A stretch of DNA of 64,000 nt from Temnothorax longispinosus. Lineage: Eukaryota; Arthropoda; Insecta; Hymenoptera; Formicidae. Each line of letters starts with the position of its first letter. Positions within the stretch are counted from its first letter, which is position 1. The notes under the pieces are model-generated. The model saw only the letters and a list, made by a program, of their open reading frames with translations, did no database searches and had not been told where the DNA came from. The stretch spans positions 12,313,199 through 12,377,198 of the forward strand of contig NC_092369.1 in NCBI RefSeq assembly GCF_030848805.1, read 5' to 3'. Below are positions 27,167-39,575 of the stretch, piece after piece. Made by a program: the position numbers and the translations under genes.

Positions 27167-27936
27167 ATGGAGTGCATTTACCGGTTACCGTTCTTAATCC
27201 TGGAAGTGCCTAACTTAAAGCTAAAGAGACCGTCCTGGTTCGTGAAGCCTAGCGCTATGATAGTCTTCTCCTTCATCCTGCTGTCGTACTTCTTGGTGAC
27301 AGGAGGTTAGTCCTGTTAAAAATTATCTCGACTTGTTTATTCATTATCGCGTTATAAACTTATATAATTTACAGTGCAGTGATATAATGTTATTTTATAC
27401 AATTTATAATTTCTCTAATACTAGGTTTGTTTTATCGATTGTTCAGTTTTACATAAACACATGTTTTACACTTTACAGGAATCATATACGACGTAATTGT
27501 TGAGCCACCTAGTGTAGGATCTACAACGGACGAACACGGTCACACGAGACCCGTAAGTCCATATTGTCGAAAATACCTTCATCCTCAGCGATTCGTTTCT
27601 TTAATTTAACCCAGGATGATCCTTGCAGGTAGCGTTTATGCCTTATCGCGTGAACGGGCAGTACATCATGGAAGGTTTGGCCTCCAGTTTCTTGTTTACG
27701 ATGGGAGGCTTGGGCTTCATCATCCTGGATCAAACGCATGGCCCGTCGACGCCAAAGCTTAATAGAGTTCTTCTGATATGCGTGGGATTCCTCAGCATAC
27801 TCGTGTCATTTACTGCTTGCTGGATATTCATGAAGATGAAACTTCCGTAAGGTTTATTTGTGACATGAGACAATTCTGTATGCTGTTATCAGATAAATAA
27901 TTATTTTTATTTTTCAGCGGGTATCTGCAGTCCTAA
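27167..27936 (+). CDS. OSTC: Oligosaccharyltransferase complex subunit OSTC (DC2)
   Basis: Exons 27167-27305, 27479-27552, 27629-27846 and 27918-27936 give exactly 149 residues, the length of human OSTC. It starts MECIYRLPFLILEVPNLKLK and has three membrane segments: MIVFSFILLSYFLVTGG, then a luminal loop with IYDVIVEPPS, then YIMEGLASSFLFTMGGLGFI and a third near LLICVGFLSILVSFTACWIF, ending MKMKLPGYLQS. OSTC belongs to the STT3A form of the oligosaccharyltransferase at the ER translocon and helps to couple N-glycosylation to translocation. The last exon codes for only six residues, in the same phase as expected. A poly(A) signal lies at 28053. Confidence 0.97.
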
Positions 27937-28830
27937 GTTAACATGCGACTGAATTCCATGAATATTGTGGTGAATTATCGTTTTTATATAATATCGAATG
28001 GGATATCGTTACAATACACAGGATGTTGTAACAGTGGATTGGTGATTTTTGTAATAAAGTATAATAAGCAAAAAACTAGATAGCTTTAGCATCATTATTA
28101 TTTATAAGACAAGAGATGTTATATAATTTTTTATTATATTATATAGACAAGATCATAAATATATACTGTCAAAACTAAGTTTTTAAATAATATATTTCAA
28201 TATGGGTATATATTTTTTAAATGCGCTTATTAAATATACCTGTGGAAGTTTCTACTGAAAATGAATTTTCTTCCAACTGGAGCAAGTTGACATGATGACT
28301 TTACTACGTCAAACTTGGGCATTCATTCAACTTCATTACATAAGGTATATCTTTTAAAAATGCTTGTATACTGGTCGAGAAGAGATGTGATTTCTCTTCG
28401 TTAAATTGGAGCATCATATATGTTTTAATAATATCACTGTGTTTGGCAGTTTAGTTATAGCATTATATGATATTTTTGAACTAAGAGATCTATATTCGTG
28501 GTTACGTGGTCCTTCTACTATAATCTTACAAATAAATAAGCTCGATAAAAAATTAAAAAAAGATCAAGATCTGACTTAGGCCAAATTATAGAGCCCTGGC
28601 ACATTCAGCAAACGTTGATCATGATTTTTCCTTTTTTCAAAGTAGGCGTTAGGCCCATGTCTGCTATTATAATTAAATGTCGATTAATGTTCAGTCTTTC
28701 ATTGGCGAGTTTGTCATTAACGACAGTCACTTTTATAAACGAATTCGAAAACTCCTGCAAAAAAGATTTTGACGTTACTGGCGAATGCGAGTAAAATTAT
28801 TACTTTATAATTGTGATCTGGCGAAGCGTC
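27937..28830. other. Intergenic 3' ends of OSTC (+) and CIB2 (-)
   Basis: AT-rich, with no exon supported on either strand. It carries the two 3' untranslated regions. Confidence 0.55.
28053..28058 (+). terminator. Poly(A) signal AATAAA of OSTC
   Basis: AATAAA 117 bases after the OSTC stop codon, followed by AT-rich sequence. Confidence 0.6.
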
Positions 28831-29675
28831 TTACTTAGAAAAGTCGCTGCTCTTCTCTATAATATGCTCAAACTCGGCGAAGCTGAGTGCTCCGTCGTCA
28901 TCCAGATCAGCTTCGTCAAGGATATACTGAAGAAGCTGCTGCATGTCGCTATCGTTCAATCTCTGGGGCGCGGTTAATCTGTCGACCACTTGTCGTAAGT
29001 CTCCCACACCGAGCATATCGTCACCGTCGAAATCTTCGTAAATAAGATTTGGTCACCAAAAAGAGGATTTCAGAACATCGTGAATAATAAACTGGTGGCT
29101 TACCGAATATTCTAAATGCGTGCTCAGCCTTCACAGCCTTTGGAGCAGCATCGCTGAATACAGACATCATGTCCAGAAAATCTTCGAAGGTACAGTCGCC
29201 ATCCTGACTAGAGCTGAAGACCTTACAGATCCTGTCGCCAAAAGGATTCACTCTCAATTCGGGATATTGCAAGATCTTGGACATTGGCAGCTTAGCATTC
29301 TTGTTGTGTCCAACTTTCTCTGGAGCAAGCGCCTTGAATTTTTGATGTGCACTACTCAAGAAAGAGTAAATACAATTTTGCCAATATGATAATTAACAGT
29401 CTAGTCGAATGAGATAAATTATATTAAGAAATTTATGCTCAATAGACAAAAATATCAATCTTGTTGATAGTACTCACTGTAAGACTTCCTTTTTAGTGAA
29501 ATACGTCAAATCCTATCAACAAAAGAAGAACACAGTTTGATTAAAAAGTCCTTAAGGGATAAATAAATGTCAGAAATGAAGATAAGCGAAGGATAATAGC
29601 TACCAGGAAGAAGACAAGTCTTACTTGATAGTCCTGCAACTCTTCCTCCGTAAATTGACTCTTTCCTGCACCCAT
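28831..29675 (-). CDS. CIB2: Calcium and integrin-binding family protein, CIB2-like
   Basis: Exons 29625-29675, 29478-29512, 29104-29351 and 28831-29033 give 178 residues. The start MGAGKSQFTEEEL has a glycine at position 2 and a serine at 6, a likely myristoylation site. The two C-terminal EF-hands look able to bind calcium: loop 112-123 (D-F-D-G-D-D...D) and loop 154-165 (D-L-D-D-D-G...E). The N-terminal half (YQDLTYFTKKEVL, PELRVNPFGDRICKVFS) is typical of CIB2/CIB3. In Drosophila and vertebrates CIB2 works in photoreceptor and mechanosensory cells. It is head-to-head with the TOM6-like gene, 577 bases apart. Confidence 0.92.
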
Positions 29676-30051
29676 CCTCGCGGAATAACTATACAACGTG
29701 TCAACGAACGCTTCAATTATTTTTATGAAGAAACTCGGTCATCGTTAATCAACATTGAACACTAATGATGACTAATTTGTAAGATATATCCGACCTGTTA
29801 CAGTCGTTTTGAAGCTGTAAACGTAGCTTTGTCAGGGCCAGTTAAAAAATTTTATTCTCCGAAACTGACTTGTCGATTAATTATTTCGTAATCATTGGAT
29901 CGTCACGGTTGTCTTGCAAATGTAATTGTGCTTTTAAAGGGCGCTGCTTATTGATCAGCGTGGAGCGTGTCGGTGCACGTCCGTCGAACTTCGGCTCCAT
30001 TTATCTGCACCTAAAACGGGACACAGCACAGATATACACATTCGGCCTTCG

Positions 30052-30109
<58 letters not shown>

Positions 30110-30252
30110 AGAGGGAGGGTGCAGAAGATACGAAGAGACACATCGGCAAAGTGTGGCACAAAGTGGTAAAGGCGGAAACAGGCGTAACTTCTGAACGAGA
30201 GAACTCTCGAGCGGCCCGGAGCTACTCAAGTTCTTGTGACAAAAGACGAACG
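29676..30252. promoter_or_regulatory. Divergent promoter region CIB2 / TOM6-like
   Basis: The two start codons are 577 bases apart, so the 5' untranslated regions and promoters of both genes must fit here. An (AG)n run lies in the right half. No TATA box was identified with confidence. Confidence 0.4.
30057..30107. repeat. (AG)n microsatellite in a divergent promoter
   Basis: About 25 uninterrupted AG units, ending about 145 bases before the ATG of the TOM6-like gene. It could be in the leader or promoter. GAGA-type runs can bind GAGA-factor proteins in insects, but whether this one does is not known. Confidence 0.9.
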
Positions 30253-31035
30253 ATGGCGACGGAAAAAGTCGGAAAGATCCTTAAAGACATCTACTATGAT
30301 CAGTTCAAGTGGTGAGTTTACGAAGAGCCGCGTCGTTCGTCGCGGAGATCGCGGGGTGAACTTCGACGGCGCCTGGCGAACATAACCTCGTACTGCCGGA
30401 TTCACTTCGCTTCAGCATTAATTTTCGAACGAAAGTTTTATTGTTAACGTTTCAACAATTAAACCGCTATTGTTATCATGAATTACTTTCATCTAAAATT
30501 CATGCATGTAACATGGATTCGTGTTGCGACTGTTCCAAGTCACAATTGTTTCATTAATTACTCCTTAAAATATATAAATAATTTACGTTCCAAATTCGGA
30601 TAGTCAAATCTGTCTAGAATAAATTTTGAAAATGTCTGCAAATTTTGTCGATAGAATGCCACCAGAAATTATAACAGAATATAATGGCAAAGTCATTGTA
30701 GAAACTGAGCAAAATCTGCAAAAATTTTAATGATGTATTCCATTTAAATGTTTACGGCAAAACACGAATTTAATACAGACACAGATGATACCGAAATCTG
30801 TTGCAATATCGGAGCAAATCTGCTACCAATTTATTGTCATACTGGGACAGATTGCTTACTGGGAATATTCTCAATTATTGTATCTGTAATTTCTACAGCG
30901 TACGTAAATATTTCATACTAACAATCGCTTTTTCTTCGCAGGTCAGTGGTGAAGAACATCGCTTTCTTCCTCATCGGTGTCAAGATCGCCGTTGAATGCA
31001 ATGGGATGACTATCATGCCGCCAGTCTCCGTTTAA
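30253..31035 (+). CDS. TOMM6: TOM6-like mitochondrial outer-membrane translocase subunit
   Basis: Exons 30253-30311 and 30942-31035 give 50 residues, starting MATEKVGKILKDIYYDQF. A soluble N-terminal helix is followed by one membrane segment (VVKNIAFFLIGVKIAVE) and the end GMTIMPPVSV. Human TOM6 ends with the same layout: a short helix, one tail-anchoring helix and a final DLMAPQPGV. TOM6 is a small subunit that stabilises the TOM import pore. The match is short, so it rests on order, size and the MPP/MAP ending. The splice splits the tryptophan codon and closes in phase. The gene is easy to miss because neither exon is long. Confidence 0.75.
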
Positions 31036-31812
31036 GCCTCCCTTCAAGTGACGTGAACCTGCTATAAGATCCAGAGAACTGTCCGAATGCTCCAGCGATT
31101 TCTTGCGTCTTGCACACTGCAGTTACAATCGTTACGAGCATATAGTAGATTTCATCTGTACAAAACTATGTATATTTTGTATTTGTGACACACTTGTTAA
31201 ATAATTATTAATAAACGATGTACAGTATCTGCCGTTGCGTTATTTGCGATATCTAGGATGGCTTCGACCAGACTCGAATCTGGATGACTTGATCGACTCC
31301 CCTGGCGGAACTGCTTCCAGCAAAATTTCAGACTGTGTGATATTTATTATCTCGAATTTCTCTCCGTGTCACTCCGTGTATCAAAAGGACGGAAAATTAA
31401 TAATTTTATCCATGATTAAAAAAAAGCGCCTGTTTTTTCTACACGTACATATAGATGGCGCTACGAAACCCTGATAAGCTCCATCCATACTTCATACTTT
31501 TTGTGTATATGTATGTATGTATGTATGTACATATATAAATGTCTAGTGTCTAATCTGAAGATCCGGTGCAAATTCACGTGCTAATTCGCGGACTGCGTTG
31601 GACCTGCTTGATTTATCATATGGTTAAATGTTAATTCAACTGAGGTCGCAACTTACTTCGTGGAGGATAGATTGCATAGGATGATAGAGTACCTTAAACA
31701 ATTTTGTCATTGCATGGGACGACGTGTGACAAGTGGCCCTACAAATCTACTGTCAATAAAAACATAAAATTTCAAGTACATATTTCTCGCTGGGACTTAG
31801 CGCTTCGTCAAC
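31036..31812. other. Intergenic stretch between TOM6-like and MROH1-like genes
   Basis: It holds the TOM6-like 3' end, a short (ATGT)n run near 31508-31530 and the presumed promoter and leader of the MROH1-like gene. No other exon is supported. Confidence 0.55.
31210..31215 (+). terminator. Poly(A) signal AATAAA of the TOM6-like gene
   Basis: AATAAA 175 bases after the stop codon at 31035. Confidence 0.55.
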
Positions 31813-34800
31813 ATGAAGGAGGAAGTGGAGAACAATTGCAATTCCGAGTTACCAGGTAAACTTGAAATATTATAAACGATTAGAAGCTGAAGGTGCCAAA
31901 AGTATTTTGCAATTAAACAGTGTTTAATAAATTCTTGCTTCTTAAAATGACCAAAATATCAAAACATCTATTTTCAGCTGTGGTCGGAGCTCTATTAGAT
32001 ACCTTGGACGACAAGAACCAAGATGTAAAGCAGTCCGTGATCGAGTCGATTGAAAGAATAAGCCGGAAAAACCCAGAGATCGTCATTCATGCTGCCATTT
32101 ATTTTTGGGAGATGCATAAGAAGGTAATTTTTTATTAGAGATTGCTATCATGTATTGCATCATTGTTGCATATATGATACAGATTGTTAAGCGATTTTTA
32201 CTGTTCAAAGATATCCACGGAGCACATGGGATCCTTATTGAACATAATATCTAGTATATGCAGACACTCGACTACAAGTTTAAGTGTAGATTTAGTGTCG
32301 TTTCTCGCTGAGATAGCAGTAAACGAGTTGATAGGCGAGACTGAGAAGGAGGCGGCCGAGTTGTTGATTGAACTTTGCAAAATACACTGCATGCAAGCTA
32401 CCGGTGGACTCTTAACTAAGTAAGTGCTGATAATACTTTTCGCAACTTATTTGCGATAAGTACGCTATAAACCCTGATGGAAAATGTCTCAGAATTTTTT
32501 ATATTATTAATCAGAATTTCTATAAAAATTCAGAATTTTTCATAAGTCTCAATTTTCACCAAATTTCTGAGAAAATATGAGAAATGTTTTTTACCAGGGA
32601 AAGGTATAATGTTGGTCTGCTGTATTTATGTATCTGATTATTATATGTATTTTATAGATTGGAACCCGGAGTAATTCCCAATCCTGCGATAATTTTCACA
32701 ATAGGGAAGCTCGCGACGGCCAATCCGTATGGAATGCTGTCGTTTGTTAAAATAACGTTGACTATCATGTTACCGATGCTGAATCAGATACGGGAAGAGG
32801 TTCTCAAACAAGCAATTTGTTTTAGTAAGTATATACATTTTATGATGATTCCTGATAAGATTAATGAAGCTCTGCATTACTGATTTCTTGGTTTCCAGTG
32901 ATTTCCAGGTTTTGTGAAGCTATAAACGATTATATAATGAACGGACAAGACTCGTCTCTGGGAATTACTAAACAGACATTTGTGGAAGAAATTTGTTCCG
33001 TCTTCGACTTTCTGACGCACAACTGGTTGAAGACATCTCGCGATTTCAAATCAACTGAAACTATTTTAATGGCATTCGTGCCTATGGTACCTTTGCTGCC
33101 TGTGCAACAAGATAGCGACAGAATTGTAAAATTAATACCCGTGTGTTTAAGTCTTTGTAAGAAGCAAAATCTACGTTTAGCTGCTGTGAGGTGAGTTTCA
33201 TAGTTTGCAATAAATTTATTATTTGTTCACTGTATATTATATTAGATATATAACTTTTTAAAATACTTTAATAAGTTTAAAGAAAATTTCATCTTTTTTT
33301 ATTTAATTAATATTATTACGTTAACAGAGTTTTAGCTGTGATTTTAAGTTCTGTCGAAACTGAAAATGACAAGGAGGCAATCCGCCCATTTATGGAGAAT
33401 ATCCACCAAACTCTGTCCGAATTCGTTAGTATTTATCCCTTTGAAGCAGCTCGGGATGCAGTTCTTACACATTATGAAGTGCTGCAGTGCTCCAGATCGT
33501 TGGTTGTGTTGTATCCCGAAGAAGGTCTCGATAGGTAATTGACATTTTCACACTTAATTAAATTAATTTTTAATTTAATTAAATTTAATTAAATTAATTT
33601 TTGAAATTTTTTGTTTTTTCGCAGAATCTTGCAGCAGTTGAAGTCGCCAGTTGCTAATCAACGCGCTCGTGCTTTAGTAGTCCTCAGACACCTTATAAAC
33701 ACTCTTCCACCAGAGGTACGGAAATATCTGATTTCATTAACAAGTTCGTTTAAGTATTAATTAACAATTGATATGCATATTGTTTTATTAGGATGATGGA
33801 TCTCTACAGAGAATTGCACTTAGCCTGCAGGAATCTCTCGGGGAGAATGGTGCGCTCCAAATGATCGGTGCTATAGTGGCACTAGCGGCTCGGCCGACAT
33901 TCCCTCTTTTGCCGTCACAGAGAGCTAGATTTGTTCGCTATATGGTAACATAAACAACGCCCAAAGTAAAATTAGAGAAAAATAATTGGGAAATTAATTT
34001 CATTTTGTTAAAATAGGTGTCACACTGTGAAATAAAGAGTGACGATATGGAGGCATGTTCTGAAGCTTTGTATCTGCTCGCAACGACAGTTGACGGTGTC
34101 GAATCTTGGCTGTGGCCGTGTTTGATAAGCGCATTACTGGACTCAGCTTGCATAGCATCCGTAAGTAACAATTCTATTTGCCTGAGATACTCATCGTATG
34201 TTAAGTTTAATGCCTGTATTGAATTACTGTTCTTCTCTCTGACCGTAGGTCACATCCGTACTACGTTCATTATCTCCATTAGCGGCGAAAATAATACGCG
34301 ATGAAAATTCTTCAACAAATGAAAGGGACTTCCCTGGAACAAAAGTCTTAGGCAGATGCCTGGAATTGTTAAGCAACCCGGCTAATCGATCCGCAATAGT
34401 GGCCTTTTTAAAATCGGCAGCACCTTTGGTAGGACACAGAGTAAAATCTTATTGGGATGAGAAGCTACTGGAATTTTCACAGGAACTCTTGCAAGATGAG
34501 CAAAGAAGCTCTCGAAAAAACTCTAAAGAAGTGAAAGATGACGTGCAATGGTAATATTTTTTGTACAGATTTTGTATAAATTAATTTAATTTGTTTATTT
34601 TAATTATGTATATTGTTATATTATATCGTTAAAAATATTATTATATACATATTATATCGTTACCTTTAATTTTCCTTCTAATCTCTAGGGATTTAATATG
34701 GGAAGAAAAAGTAGTAGAGTGGTTAGAAGAGAGCGTGAAACTAGAAGGAGAGTCATGGGGCGCAAAGCTCGCTGACGAACTCGCTTTGAAGGCAAACACA

Positions 34801-35917
34801 CCGGGTGTTGCGCCGCTTTTGGCATCTACATGCAATAACAACGCTCACATCACCCTACTCGTCGAACTCGCGCGTTCTCACGGCACTACCAAGGAATTCG
34901 CGCGAGCGGTCGGCATCTGCGCCAAACGGCATCTAAGTATCGTGCTGAAATTAATGGAGGAGTTTTGCACCGTCGAGGATGCCAGGAAGGCCCCTGTGAG
35001 GTTGCTAGGTTTCGTGAAGGACACAAAGGCTGCTGCTACCGCCGAGGCTGCAAAAGCGGGTTTATTGAATTCCTACGCCGAAATTGCTCAGAGGGGGGAT
35101 CCGCAAGAACTTTTTCCTATCTTCGAAAAGCATGTGTTACCTTGGACTATTAAACAGTTGCACGAATGTAAGGAACTGTCTACGAAGGAAGCGGGATTGT
35201 TAGTCTTGGAACAAGTAATTAATTTAATCTTAATAAACGATTATACAAGTCTTTAATTGAACTCATATACTTAAGATGTGAAATATTCTCTACTTGTTTA
35301 TTTGTAGGTGGCCAAGGCTGTTCATCCCACCAGATTGTCCGAATCTAAAGGCCTACGCGTAAAGGCTACTGCTCTGGCAACTCTGTTGGGAATTTTGCAG
35401 TCGTCAACTGGATACAGACCGTTGCAACTCTATCCGGCGGTACTGAAAGCAGCAAACTCTTTAATGTACGTTTTGCTTAACAATGTATTTATTCGATATT
35501 ATACATTGAACAAATGTATAAATAAATGTATTTTTTTTTATATTTTTACAGACGTATGCCGCCAGCATTAAATAATGAGGAAAGAGAGATCTTCCTCAGC
35601 GCAGTACTGGATAAGACAATTAGTGCGAGTTCGGAGGTACCAAAATTAAGATTACAGTGTCATATTTGCCGATTGTTTTCGATGATTAATTAATATCTCT
35701 GTCTTAGATTGCTTTACAATTACATCCGGAAATAATGCATCAAGTTGTGGATGAGTTGGGGACCGTGTCCAGCGAAATTGTATCCGATTCAGCAGATGCG
35801 TTAGCTGAGTTAGTTGACATATTGCTACCTTGGATGCAGTCCAAATCGAATGTGGAGAGAAAAACTACTCTGTTGGTGCTGCATACGGTGCTCCAGTAAT
35901 TATTACAATACACAATT

Positions 35918-35988
<71 letters not shown>

Positions 35989-38656
35989 TTTACAATATAT
36001 ATCTCATAGATTTGTAACGTGTGCTCTCCTTTACAGGTCTTATTATAATTCTTTAAAATATACATATCCAGGCGGCAAGTTGGATGCCGGAAAACTAGTA
36101 GGAAGAACTTTATGCTGGTGTGCGGACACAGAATTCGCGTTGAGACCACTGGCGATAGACTGCATGCTTCTCACTTTGAACATTGCAGCCCGTCATCGGC
36201 ATACATTACCTGATAATACCTTGAGTGAAGACGTACAACAAATAAAGAAAGAACTTATGATCGAAGATTCATCGGTATCCTATGGAGCTGTACAAGTTAG
36301 TTCATATAATTGAATGTTGCAAAAAATCTTACCGCGATAATAATTTCAATGAAAGCTAAACTGTAAGATATAATTTATTGTAAACAGAGACTGGCTAGTG
36401 CGGTATCGCAGAAAATCCCCAACGGCGAGATAGTTAGCTTAGCGGAGGGATTGATAGAAGGGTTGCTATTCTATGGAGAATCGGGCCTGGTAGCAGGAAT
36501 AGCTCTCTCGCAACATTTTCAAATTAAAGGATCGGAGATATCCAGGACCGATGTTTGCTTAGTCGGTGTGTAAAGTGCAAATTATCCTGTCATCAATCGT
36601 CACTTAAAAATCTTTATCCAATTTTACAATATATTGCTGACAGAATGTTTTTGCTATTTATATTGTTGCAGAGAGTATCATTACACAAATGAGACAAATG
36701 GAAAACGCGAGCTGCAGGTACATTGCAACGGTGGCTATAGTGTCACTGATGAAGCACCATCCGGAAGAAGTGATCGAGCATCTTTTGTCTCAGCCATTAC
36801 CATTGGATCCAGGTACCGCATTGTGCTGGAAAGAAATTGGCAATAATGATTCCCTTGGACCCCGAGTAGGTCTTTTTTTTATACATAATTACACATTTCT
36901 AACGTACTACGTTATAAATATAACATTATCATAATCTTTTTTGTTTCAGGCTTTGGATATGCTGCTAATAAAACTCGAATCCAACAGTCTATTCTCTGAG
37001 ATTGCTAGTCCGCCCGCATATTCCGGACGGAATAATACCGCATCTCTTCCGTCCTTGGCGGCCATGGTGGGCTTGAAGCATCTTCTTGAATCTTTGCACA
37101 TAGAAAGCTTGATTACCAGCAAGCAGTTAGCGGGTTTGTTATCAGTTCTCCTTAAATACCTCTCGGGCTGGTTGCACGTTGACGCTCCCGCGTCGTTGAT
37201 AAATACGAAGTACGGATACGTACCGAATCGAGCGGCACAGAAGATAAATCCGCATACGGAAGTGTATTCTATATTAACCAACATATTGGTAGCCATCCAA
37301 CCGAATACTGCATCCAATTTGCCGATAGAGACTGTACGTATCAAAGCGTTTTACAAATTTACGATCATTTTGACTTCAAGCCAATGTGTATCTTATGCAT
37401 TTAGGCATTTGCTTCCGAAATGCAAGCCGAGGAGAACCTGATATCGACTGTACGAACATTGATGAAATGTATATCGACCAGAAACGAAGTCCTGTCGAGC
37501 ATGACACAATCCTTGAGCAAACTGATGACCAGCACAATAGCTATACAGCGAGCGGTTGCTGCCACCTTTTACTCAGAATTGATTGGCAAAATAGATTGCG
37601 GAGCTATATGGCTTGATGCCATAATTAACACTCTGCACGATGCTAAGGCCGATTCATCGTCTTTAGTGCGAAAGCTTGCTACCATCGGACTTGCTAGAAT
37701 AGCCTACTTGGACCCGAGACAGGTAAAGTAATTCTTTTTCAATACGCATTTTCATATATTGACCAATAATTGTCTTTTAGGTCGATGAATATTTCGACAA
37801 TTGCATGGAAGCCTTACTCGATGGATTGGAGGAGACCGCCGGTGGGGAAGGCGGTGCTGAAGTAGTACTCGAATCGTTACGCGGCCTCTCGGTGCTGTTA
37901 TCGGTTCAATACAAGAGACCTGTCAGCCCCCGAGTAGTGCTGGCCTTGAAACCGTTTTTCGAGAAAGAAAACACTGAGATGAAGCTTGCTGCCATAGGCG
38001 CTCTGGGCGCGATAGCTACCAATTGGCGGAGATCAATTACATCGCCGGATGATGATTTAATCGATCATCTTCTCGGCTGTTTGCCATCTCTGATAATAAG
38101 ACTGGAAGATTCGAATATAACAGTAGTTAAGGTACGTCTATATCGCGTCATTGTAAAATGTGTTACTCAATTACATGTTCGGATATTTACTTATGCCGCT
38201 TATGCAACAGACTGCACAGGAAACCTTATGTAAAACTGCAAGTATGGTGCAGAATGAGAGATTATCGAATGTGATACGTATTAATTTGGGACCAAATGCC
38301 AAATTCAGCTTTGAGGATTTTTCCAAGGATTTGATAAACTGTTTGAAAGAGGAATTTCCACAAAGAGCAGAAGAACTAAGGTAAATATGCAATACCGTAA
38401 TGTATTTTCCAATTTAATAAAATATAAAAAATAGGTACGTACTCTAAGCTTTGTTGTCTCTGCCAGAAACGCCGTTGTCCGCGGATACTCTAGATCAGAG
38501 AATTATCACACCAGAGCCACGTCCGCGCTGCTCTTAGGATTATTCGATTCCCCGAGGCCCGAAGATGTACAAAGACTGTTACAACTCCTACGTGATAAAG
38601 AAAGTATTGTGAGAATGCGTGCGTCGCAAGCTCTTTCATTTTGCTTTACACTTTAG
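31813..38656 (+). CDS. MROH1: Maestro heat-like repeat protein, MROH1-like
   Basis: Twenty-two exons (31813-31855, 31978-32123, 32211-32419, 32658-32824, 32899-33190, 33328-33534, 33625-33715, 33792-33944, 34017-34160, 34249-34550, 34689-35214, 35308-35465, 35552-35636, 35708-35895, 36037-36295, 36388-36565, 36672-36865, 36950-37333, 37405-37722, 37781-38131, 38211-38380, 38467-38656) give 1584 residues; human MROH1 has about 1640. The whole chain is helical HEAT-like repeats, such as LLDTLDDKNQDVKQSVIESIERI near the start and LLRDKESIVRMRASQAL at the end. NPYGMLSFVKITLTIMLPML and HNWLKTSR match the MROH1 N-terminal region. There is no catalytic motif. The proteins are large scaffolds; mammalian MROH1 has been linked to lysosome-related trafficking. 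It is followed by a poly(A) signal at 38785. Confidence 0.9.
32472..32599. mobile_element. Possible short TIR element in an MROH1-like intron
   Basis: CCCTGATGGAAAA at 32472 faces TTTTTTACCAGGG ending at 32599. Inside, TCTCAGAATTTTT and AAATTTCTGAGAAAA are also inverted. The 128-base unit would be a small hairpin element. The arms have several mismatches. Confidence 0.4.
35918..35982. repeat. Compound (CA)n(TA)n microsatellite
   Basis: About 13 CA units run directly into about 19 TA units, in the intron between exons 14 and 15 of the MROH1-like gene. Confidence 0.95.
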
Positions 38657-39575
38657 CGTAGGTAATATTTCAATGATTCGTTTCGGTTGTTTTCGAGAAG
38701 AGTTTTCTTCACTTTCTAAACCTTTTCAAGGCCCGGTTTTCATTCTCTGGTTTACTTGTAGTTTAGGCTTAACCTAAAGTTTAAAATAAAAATTGCGTTT
38801 TTCAATTCATGGTTGATCATTAAACTAATGGTTTCCTAAGGCTACCTTTTACTATCAGCAAATTTACTGATTAACTTCTGGTTTTATGTTTACTAGAAGA
38901 TTCTACAGCATATCAATACCGCCGTTATATTCATTATTTGCATTCTCGTAGTCAAACTTTTTTCCATGCTCTCGTAGTAACTATCGTTAGCTTACGTGTA
39001 ACAAATCCTCTGTAATTATTTATGGTATTCAATTTATATTCTTTTGTATCGTCTCGATTTTTGCTTTCACGACTTTTTTAAAATTTTAAAACTTTGAAAC
39101 TTTTATTTTCAACATTATTCTTGATTTATTGTATTTTTCTATAGTAAATGTTGAGTGAATTATAGATACCTATATTACATAAACTAAAGTTTTTTTTTCT
39201 GAGTTGTAATACCAGCATCAGAAATTTTTTGATGGGTAAAGGTTTATTGAAGATTGATTAACCAATAACAATACATTGAAAAACGCAATAACAACTAACT
39301 TGAAAGTTAATCTTCAAAGTAATCTGACTAGATATATTTACCTTCAAATGAAAAACCAGGCCCTAGAGTTACGTTTTTATTCTTGTGATATTGTAGATTT
39401 TTAACAGTCAATTTATTTAGAGGCCATATCATTATAATATAAAAAAAAATTTTTATTGTAATTATTATAATTGTTTTGTTAGACAGAATGTGTACATAGA
39501 CAATTGATTTATTAACATCATGAGGCAAAACATACTTGTAAATGAATTTATATACTGTTATTGTTAATCGACTAA
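38657..39575. other. Non-coding gap between convergent genes
   Basis: AT-rich 3' flanks of the MROH1-like gene (+) and the orphan gene (-). An imperfect inverted repeat (TTGAAGATTGATTAAC at about 39247 and GTTAATCTTCAA at about 39306) is the only structure seen. Confidence 0.5.
38785..38790 (+). terminator. Poly(A) signal AATAAA of the MROH1-like gene
   Basis: AATAAA 129 bases after the stop codon. Confidence 0.5.

Noticed and set aside
29955..30229. Frames with long RERERE or SLSLSL runs
   Set aside because: Direct translations of the AG microsatellite; no splice or homology support.
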